A DNA stretch of 64,000 nucleotides, taken from assembly GCF_001540865.1 (NCBI RefSeq), contig NC_033626.1:11758676-11822675 (forward strand), written 5' to 3'. The position numbers were made by a program, and so were the translations under genes. Origin of the DNA: Ananas comosus. Taxonomy: Eukaryota; Streptophyta; Magnoliopsida; Poales; Bromeliaceae. Shown here in pieces: positions 56,816-64,000 of this stretch (position 1 is its first letter; each line of letters opens with the position of its first letter). The notes beneath the pieces are model-generated. The model was not told where the DNA came from. It was given only the letters and a program-made list of their open reading frames with translations, and searched no databases.

Positions 56816-57903
56816 TTATATATATAGTATTTTATTTTTATATAAAAATATTATTATATAATATTTTATTTATAAATATATAATTATTCATTAATATCTT
56901 TAAATATATAACACTTATATATTATGTAATATGTTTATTACAATTTTAAATATATTTAATATATATATAGAAGTTAAAACAATATTATATATAGTATAAT
57001 ATTATATTAATTGTTATCTATTAATAATATATATAATAAAAATATATTAAATAGTTTTTATTTTTTTTAACCAAACAACCGTTATGAAAAAAAAAAAAAA
57101 AAATTCTTACAAATTAAACACTAAACTAAACGATGTTAAATTATTTTTCCACCAAAACTCTTTTTTCATCGAAATTTTTTTTTCTACAATTTTACGTAGA
57201 ACCAAACACCCTAATGTATCGTTTGGTTCGAGTATAAGTAAGAACCGGCTATTATAGGGATAACTACAAGTTTAGGTATAAGCAAAAACTAGACCAACTT
57301 TACGTTTGGATGAAATTTGGTTGTTCCGAGAATAAGAAAAATAACGTTTGATTAGATAAAATGGAATAAGAAAAATAGTGGGTAGTTATAAATAGAAAAA
57401 TGGTGGGTAGTTATTATCCCTCTTATTATATTTGAATTTGAATTTTTAAACTTTTTATTTTTATTTTTAAAATTTAAATTTTAACTTTTAAATTTCAAAA
57501 TCTAAAATTAAACTCTCAACTTTTAAATTTTAAAATTTAAATTTTAAAATATAAATATCAAAATTTAAATTTAAAAATATAAAATATAAAATTAAAATTT
57601 AAAATTTAAAATTTAAAATTATAAACTTGAATTTTGAAATTACAAATTAAAAAAATTTTAAATTATTAAAAAAAATTTTTTAAAAAAATAGAGGTGGGAA
57701 CAGCTTGTTCCCACCACTATTCCACCTAAGAGCAGGAACAAGCTATTTCCGCCTTTAGCAGATTATCCCCACCCTTAGTAGGTTATCCTGATATAACCTG
57801 CTAAGGGCGGGAATAACTTATTCCCATCCTTAGATATAGTGTTTGGGGAACAAAACGGAATAACCCCTTATCTCCATCCTTATTTTTCAACCAAACAAGG
57901 CTT
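56816..57903. mobile_element. Two adjacent MITE-type segments
   Basis: 56816-57213 is the AT-rich family ending 'tacgtagaaccaaacaccct'. From about 57222 a second one starts 'tatcgtttggttcgagtata' and ends near 57903 with 'tttttcaaccaaacaaggct'. The inverted TTTGGTT ends suggest PIF/Harbinger or hAT types. Target-site duplications were not resolved. Confidence 0.5.
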
Positions 57904-57927
57904 CACGTAGGGGGGAGAGAAAATTTG

Positions 57928-58765
57928 CTTATTATACCGGGGATATTGGTTTGGAAATTAGTAGGAACTAGTTATACCGGGGATAGGTAGAAGTATGGGT
58001 TTTTGTAAGAATAGGATATTTTTTTGTTTGGATGAAATTGTGAATATAAGCTGGAACTAGAAAAATTATGTTTGGATGGTTATTGGGAATAACAGAAATG
58101 ATTTTTTTTTTTTTTTGAGAGATAGGTAGTACGCTACCGTTTCGTTTATTTCATTTAGAAATAAACTTAACTGAAAATGTGAATAAATTAGGATTCGAAC
58201 TTGGGTCTCGAATACCAACCACCAAGCCCTTTGCCACTTGCTTTAGAGACGGTCAATGAAATAGTTGATGGTTATAAATAGAAAATAATGATATTACCCC
58301 TATAATTAAATTTAAAATTTAAAATTTTAAACTTATAATTTTAAATTTAAAATTTAAACTTTTAAATTTTAAAATTTAAAATTAAAATTAAAATTTTAAA
58401 TAACAAAATTTAAATTTAAGACCAAATTTAAATTTAAAATATATAAAATATCAAATTTAAAATTTAAAATTTAAAAATTTATAATAAAAAATTTAAATTT
58501 AAAACTTTAAATTTTACAATTTTTAATTTTAATTTTAAAATTATAAAATTTAAAATTCTAAATTTTAAAACAAAACTCTCTCACTCTCTCTCTCTCTCTC
58601 TCATGGGTAGGAACAAAGCTTGTTTCCACCCGGGGTGGGAACTTACCGGGTTGTACCCAGTAAGGTGGGAACAATAGTTCCCACCATTGTATTTTTTTAT
58701 TTGGGTATAAAGGGGGATAAGCCCCTTATCTAAGCCCCTTATCCCCTTTATACCCGATTCAAAAT
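57928..58765. mobile_element. MITE-like insertion in block Y, containing a nested SINE
   Basis: Block Y is split between 'gagaaaatttgctt' (57914-57927) and 'ggtagaagaatctttatttt' (58766 onward), which are nearly contiguous in the other copies. The inserted piece starts 'attataccggggatattggt' and ends 'tacccgattcaaaatgggtg'. A (CT)n run lies at 58576-58602. The internal low complexity has no ORF. Confidence 0.55.
58102..58250 (-). mobile_element. tRNA-derived SINE, nested
   Basis: Read on the minus strand: 'aagtggcaaagggcttggtg', box B AGTTCGAATCC (as CAAGTTCGAATCC), 'aaatgaaataaacgaaacgg' and the tail TAGCGTACTACCTATCTCTC with a poly-A. It is close to the SINE at 41539. AATGA-type words flank it, but no firm duplication was seen. 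Confidence 0.78.
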
Positions 58766-59574
58766 GGGTGTAAAGGTAGAAGAATCTTTATTTTCATCCT
58801 AACGTACAAAAGGGAAATGAGGGTGCCGAGTGTACAGTGGCATCTCTTATTGCCGAATGTCCCATGTATGATATCCAAACATAATATCTAATTAATTCTA
58901 AGAGCAATGCTAGATTTATAATTCGAAATTGATTGCAATTCAACAACCCTTTTATTGAAAGGCTATTTTTTTTCACTGAACTTTTTTTTTTTTTTTTTCG
59001 CTGGGTAAACAATAAAATTACCAAATTCTATGCACGCTTGGATGAAAGGTTATGGAATAATATTATAACTCTTTTCCATTGTAGACTTAGTATTTTTTTA
59101 ATATTAGTATACTCAGAAGGTAAGCATAAGTATATTAAAAATTTAAAAAGAGTGTTCAAACTGTTGAATAAGAGGCATGATATGTAGAGTGTTCAAATGC
59201 TTGAATTATTTTGCATATTATATAAAATTACAAGTTACCTCTCAAACTATCTCAAACCTTTTCGACAAGCAAGATTTAAAATTTTAATTTTAAATTTTGA
59301 ATTGTTAAATTTAAAATTTTTAAAATTTAAAATTTAATATTATATTTTAAATTTTAAATTTAAGTTTTTATTTTAAATTTTAAATTTTAAATTTTAAATT
59401 TTAACTTTTAAATTTTTAAATTGTATATTTATATTTTAAATTAAAATATTAAATTTTATTTTTTATTTAGATTTTATATTAAAAATTAAAATTAAAATTA
59501 AAGTTAAAATGTAAAATTATTTCAAAATAAATTTTAATTAAAAATTATTATTTTTAACAGTAAAAAAAATTACT
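58766..59574. other. Rest of block Y and AT-rich DNA
   Basis: 'atcctaacgtacaaaaggga' and 'gtggcatctcttattgccga' at 58793-58855, then unique AT-rich DNA with a T-run at 58982-58998, then 'ttaaattttaaattt' low complexity. No gene is seen. Confidence 0.55.
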
Positions 59575-60235
59575 AAATATGATCGAGGGCTATTTTGAAA
59601 GAGATTATATTTTATTATCAGAATTATTAAATTTTATAAAATGAATCAAATGTTGGCTTAAACGGGCCAGCATCCTGCCCTGTGGCGGGAGGCCATGTGG
59701 GCCAAGTCACGTTCGAAATGGCGTGAGGTTGGGTCGGGTCGAGTCATGTTCGAAGTGGCGGGAGGCTTGGTGGGCCGAGTCAAATCGAAAACCGTGAGCG
59801 CAGTATCTGTACGCTTTAAGTGAATTGGTTGCTTATTTCTAGCAATTCGAGTTTTTGTGATTAATGGTTAGCGCCAGCGATCCGACATCGAACATAGAAA
59901 TTTTATATGCACTATAATTCAACATTATATTACTGTATTAAATTAAAAATTTTAAATATCTAATTTAGTCGAAATAATTTATAATATTATATTAGTGCGA
60001 ACCAAAGGCATGCTTAATGAGTGTGAGAAAGAGGAGGTAAAAAAGAATACCCTCGAGGGATTTTAGTGAGTCCGTGTGTGCGTGATTATGTGCTCCAGGG
60101 TGGGGTGGAGCTGGATGAGGCGGGTCTCCTACTCCGTAATGTAAAAATGAACTCCGCTGTGAAGGAAATTGCTTAATTAGCTTCTGCTCATGATTGAAAG
60201 GGTCCCCTCTATAATGGTTTTGTCCGGAAAGATAA
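59575..60235. repeat. Recurrent block X, copy 4 (long form), split by a solo TRIM LTR
   Basis: 'tatgatcgagggctattttg', 'ataatggttttgtccggaaa' and the same right part as 56600-56815. The block is interrupted by the LTR at 59651. Confidence 0.8.
59651..59887 (+). mobile_element. Solo LTR of the TRIM family
   Basis: 237 bp, starting TGTTGGCTTAAACGGGCC and ending GCGATCCGACA, in the opposite orientation to the complete TRIM at 53580. The flanks TCAAA and TCGAA form a diverged 5 bp duplication. The paralogous sites at 52175 ('attcaaatatagaaatt') and 56458 ('accaaatataaaaattt') lack the insertion. Confidence 0.88.
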
Positions 60236-60560
60236 AAGTAAAGTAATAGTAATATAGATCAAATGCATTCACGTCACGCTAGATCGGATTTTGCTCATTC
60301 CACGTGCTTAACGTTGTTGGATATTATTGAAGGTTTAGGGGCATTTCCGGTATATCAACCGAAAACTTGTTTGTCGGGTTCGAGAGACGCGTCGGTGTCG
60401 CTGCGAAAGTGACCGAGCCCGAGCCGCCTCGCTCCGCGACCGTGATGTGGGGCGCAGTACGGAGCTCATATGGTCCAAAGCCAACGTTCTCATCCCCTAT
60501 TCGGGTGGGACAATCACCTCCATGTGCCACGTTCTCAGCCGTTAATCCATATTCTGGTGG
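60236..60560. repeat. PLAT upstream block, copy 2
   Basis: Repeats the order of 44520-44850: 'ggatttgctca/ttttgcaca', 'aggggcatttccggtatatc', 'gtcgggttcgaga', 'cgctccgcgaccgtgatgtg', 'acgttctcatcccctattcg'. No PLAT exon lies next to it on either side. Confidence 0.75.
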
Positions 60561-60599
60561 GACCCTGATGTTTGATTGGTATTATCATGTTAAAACAAC

Positions 60600-60960
60600 A
60601 AAAAAAAATTTTCAAATGGCTCTATACTTTCTCACTTTCTCACTTTAGTACTCTACAATTTAAAATATATCAATTTAGTATCATATGGTTTCATTTTTAT
60701 TTTTTTATTATCAATTTTACTAATTCTTTTGTTAAGTCAATGATAAAATTAAAACTAAATAATACTAAAGTGAATATTCGATAAATCTAGATGGGATATC
60801 TGAAATTTTTTTATATATAATTTAACGAAATATTAACTGAGAAGCTGACGAAAAGATAAAAATGAAACCACATAATACTAACTTGATAATTTTGAACCAC
60901 AGGATAGTAAAGTGAGACAGTAAGAAACCACAGAGATGGTATTTAAAGTTTACCCAAACT
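60600..60960. mobile_element. MULE-type MITE copy
   Basis: 'tctcactttagtactctaca' on the left and 'accacaggatagtaaagtga' on the right are inverted, as in the cleaner copy at 62135. The ends are eroded. Confidence 0.6.
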
Positions 60961-62134
60961 ACAAATAATTTTTTCAACATTATAAATATTTAATTCATCT
61001 AATTAATAATTTGATTGATAATATAATATTACAAATAGTGTAAGATTATTCTGAAAATATTACCGAGCGAGAGTGAGTATCTCTAATTAATAATGAATGA
61101 TAATTTTGAATGTTATGTAAAATTATAATTTTATCCATCTAACTCTCTCCAAATTCTTTCAATATGTTATTTTATCGCATGAGCCCTTAGAAGTGAGTTT
61201 CTAAATTAAAATTTATTTATTCTTAAATGATCGTATGATTATTAAATAGATTATATTTTAGTAAAAATATATTAAATATAACCATAAGGACAATTTTGAA
61301 ATAGATTATATTTTACTGTCAAAATTATTAAATTTTATAAATTGAGCAAAGCATATATAGTAATTCTATATATACTATAATCCAGCATTGTATTATTCTG
61401 TTAGATCAAATATAATAAGGCAATATAAGTAGTAGCCTGATTCAGAAATTTTTAATATCTAATTATGTCGAAATAATCTATAATACCACAGAAGTCGAAG
61501 CAAACGAGCCCTAAAAGTATACTTCTTATTTCCTCAATAATGCAGTACTAACATTACTACAACTATGCAGGGACGGAGCTATTGAGGGGCCCACAGTAGT
61601 CATGATCCCCCCTAAATTTTTTAAAATTATATAAGAGTCCTTTATAATAAAAATTAAAATATTATAAATTTTAATTTTAGGGGGCCAAATTAATTTTTTT
61701 AACAAAATTTGTGTCTCAATTTTTTTTCGAATTTTTTGGTCATTTTCCTTCAATTCTTACAGTCTTATTCCTTTTTGAGCATATTGTCGTTATCATTAAA
61801 TCTGACAAATTTTTTTCTTCCTATCCGAGATCGAATTTTTTTCCTATCAAATCTAAATTTTGGTCCCCCCGAATTTTAATTTCTGGCTTCGTCCCTGCAA
61901 CTATGGTTATTTAAAAATGGTAAAATTTAATTACCAAGAATCAACACAAGATATCGAGTAGAGATTAGCCAATCACATCAGTGTCTGCTTCAAACCATAA
62001 CATTTGCTCGCAAATAAAACGGTACAACACAAACTAATCTCCAAGGCATCACTAAATTGCGTTCCACAAACTTCAGGAAGCAAACAAGTGCTCATATGTT
62101 TCACCCAACTAGATTTTTCATGCAACTAGATTTT
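60961..62134. other. Gene-free DNA with a partial block X
   Basis: A partial, diverged block X is at 61255-61500 ('gaccataaggacaattttga'-like, 'aattatgtcgaaataatcta'). The segment 61560-61905 has inverted 'gcagggacggag'/'ctggcttcgtccctgc' ends, typical of a common plant MITE, about 340 bp long. No gene is seen. Confidence 0.5.
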
Positions 62135-62558
62135 AGGGAAAACTTCATAGAACCCTCCTTGTGGTTTCACTCTTTCTCACTTTAGTACTCTGCGGTTTAA
62201 AGTGTATTAAGTTAGTATACTGTGGTTTCGCACTTTCTTACTTTAGTACCCTGTGGTTTAAAGTGTATCAAGTTAGTACCTTATAGTTCTGCAGTTTCTC
62301 ACTTTAGTTCCTTGTGGTTTGATATTTCATTAAGAGAAAAATAAAATCATAGGGTACTAACAAGATATAAAAATAAAATCACAAGTTACTAATTTGATAC
62401 AAAAATAAAACCACAGAGTACTAACTTGATACATTTTAAACCACAGGGTACTAAAGTGAGAAAATGCGAAACCATAGGGTACTAACTTTATACACTTTAA
62501 ACCATAAGGTACTAAAATAAAAAAGTGCAAAACTACAGATAGATTTTTGAAGTTTTCT
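62135..62558. mobile_element. MULE-type MITE with 9 bp target-site duplication, near-complete palindrome
   Basis: Flanked by CTAGATTTT at 62126-62134 and 62559-62567. It starts AGGGAAAACTTCA and ends TGAAGTTTTCT. The left half repeats 'actttagtaccctgtggttt' modules; the right half carries them in reverse complement ('aaaccacagggtactaaagt'). A 9 bp duplication is the Mutator standard. No coding capacity. Confidence 0.85.
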
Positions 62559-62832
62559 CTAGATTTTAATATAAACATACGATGATTCACAATCATTTCC
62601 TTGGATTGTTAGTCATATTGTTGTCTCACCTGCACCTCGCTCTCGCTCTTCCATGCAGAATGAGTCGATTGTCCTCTTATTTGATGGTCGACCCTTTCTT
62701 CTTGTAAGGTTCTTTTACCACTGCAGGAGGGCGATGTCCGCAAATTGGGCACACTACGCCACGTGTATGAGAGTTGGTCTTCGGAACCCCACACTGAAGG
62801 TACATCCTAAGATAAAAAAGAATGATATATTT

Positions 62833-63636
62833 AGGGTGTGCTTGGTTTTACGTAAAACTGTGGAAAAAAAAATTTCGGTAGAAAAAAATTTTAAGTTGTT
62901 TGTGTTTGGTTTGTAGAAAAAAAAAAAGGTAGTTTTTCATGACAGTTATATATATATATAACTGTGATCTATATAATAAAACATATATTATTATTATAAT
63001 AAAACATATAATTGTGATCTATGTACATTATTATTATAATTTTTATATATAGATTAAATATATTTAAAATTATAATATATATAACTGTGATCTATATAAT
63101 AAAACATATATTATTATTATAATAAAACATATAATTGTGATCTATATATATTATTATTATAATTTTTATATATAGATTAAATATATTTAAAATTATAATA
63201 AATATATATTAATAATATATAAGAGTTAGATATTTAAAAATATTAATAAATAATTATAAATTTATAAATAAAATATTATATAATAATATCTTTATATAAA
63301 AATAAAATACTATATATATATATATATATATATAAAACCAGAGGGAGGTCCACCGTGGACCTCCCTCTCTGCGGTCCACGAGGCCAATGGACCGCGCGTG
63401 CGCCCGCTGCCCTCTCCCGTGCCCAACGCCGCGATTCTTCCCTCGTTTTCATTTTCCGCCCGTTTCGAACGGAAAACGAAAACGAGTATTTTTCTGAGAA
63501 TATATAAAAGAACTTTTCCCAAATTTTTTTTTTACGAGCAAACAAACGTTGGATTTTTACTTTTCTGTTGAAAATTTTTTCAGGCCCATTTTACAGGGAA
63601 CCAACCATTTTACAGGGAATCAAACACCCCCCTAGC
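62833..63636. mobile_element. MITE with nested hairpin module
   Basis: The left end TAGGGTGTGCTTGGTTTTAC and the inverted right end TAGGGGGGTGTTTGATTCCC are related. Subterminal 'aaaaaaaattt' and 'cattttacaggga' words follow. The centre holds the AT-rich block plus a double hairpin and GC-rich DNA (63343-63490), also seen in the hAT-type element at 40284. Confidence 0.65.
63343..63395. repeat. Tandem hairpins, second copy of the module
   Basis: Hairpin 1, 63343-63365: arms GGGAGGTCCAC and GTGGACCTCCC around one C. Hairpin 2, 63371-63395: arms GCGGTCC and GGACCGC around 11 bases ('acgaggccaat'). It is preceded by the same (TA)n block as at 40746. Confidence 0.85.
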
Positions 63637-64000
63637 CTGGAGAGTGTGAATGTATTGCAATTCCATCATGACTATCCAAACATTAAAGTTTCTGCTATAA
63701 AATGATCATTTTGCGTCTTCTGCTTTAAAATGGCTTCCTTGTTTTGGTGTACTTGAAACAGCGTTCAAAAGACCATTTTATTGGAAAAGTAAAATGTTGT
63801 TAGAATATAGTTCTCTTTTATTTTTTTGGCTAAGATACAGATAACCCCTCCCAATATAGTGGATGATATACTTTGCCCTCTAAAAACAAAAAATATATAC
63901 TAAATCTCATTCGAAAGATAAAAAATATCTTATCAGATTATAGTGTTAAAAGTGAAATGACTAAATCTACCTTATTTTTTATTTTTTTTCCTCCTCAAGA
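63637..64000. other. Intergenic DNA at the window end
   Basis: Moderate AT content, no coding signal, no repeat boundary recognised. Confidence 0.5.

Noticed and set aside
58102..58250. Box-A/box-B signals considered as a functional tRNA gene
   Set aside because: No cloverleaf can be formed; the sequence carries the SINE body, shared tail and poly-A, and recurs at several places.

Overview
This is a 64 kb stretch of nuclear plant DNA. Genes have many short introns, coding exons are GC-rich with alanine/glycine-biased 5' ends, and the intervening DNA is very AT-rich and full of small transposable elements. The GC-rich exons suggest a commelinid monocot. A bromeliad such as pineapple is a guess from the general look of the repeats, not something shown here.

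Layout. 0-7 kb: a major-facilitator (UNE2/spinster-like) transporter on the minus strand, followed by a neprosin-domain exon relic. 7-15 kb: gene-poor DNA with MITEs and LTR remnants. 15-16.5 kb: the 3' part of an unrecognised minus-strand gene that runs into an assembly gap. 19.9-25.6 kb: a seed-type succinate dehydrogenase iron-sulfur subunit (SDH2-3), with a duplicated ABRE/RY promoter and a 2.1 kb LINE in intron 1. 28.7-31.9 kb: a TPR protein of the TTL/TPR12-14 group. 34.8-36.1 kb: an acidic plant protein of unknown function (AT1G78110-like), minus strand. 43.6-47.9 kb: two minus-strand PLAT-domain stress proteins. 48-64 kb: no gene, but repeated blocks of PLAT-flank-like DNA broken up by at least ten identifiable mobile elements.

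The transporter, the TPR gene and the acidic-protein gene look like the counterparts of Arabidopsis AT1G78130, AT1G78120 and AT1G78110 in the same order (recalled, not searched). This would be an old conserved gene block, with SDH2-3 and many repeats lying inside it. The two PLAT genes form a local tandem family.

The most interesting signals are: (1) a LINE and a tRNA-derived SINE family that share a 3' tail containing a GGTAGC-NN-GCTACC hairpin, including insertions that are little more than this tail; (2) a complete TRIM retrotransposon with a 74 bp interior holding essentially only primer-binding site and polypurine tract; (3) an SDH2-3 intron whose only in-frame acceptor reads TG instead of AG; (4) a double-hairpin module found inside two different host transposons; (5) several insertions whose target-site duplications can be checked against empty paralogous sites inside this same window.
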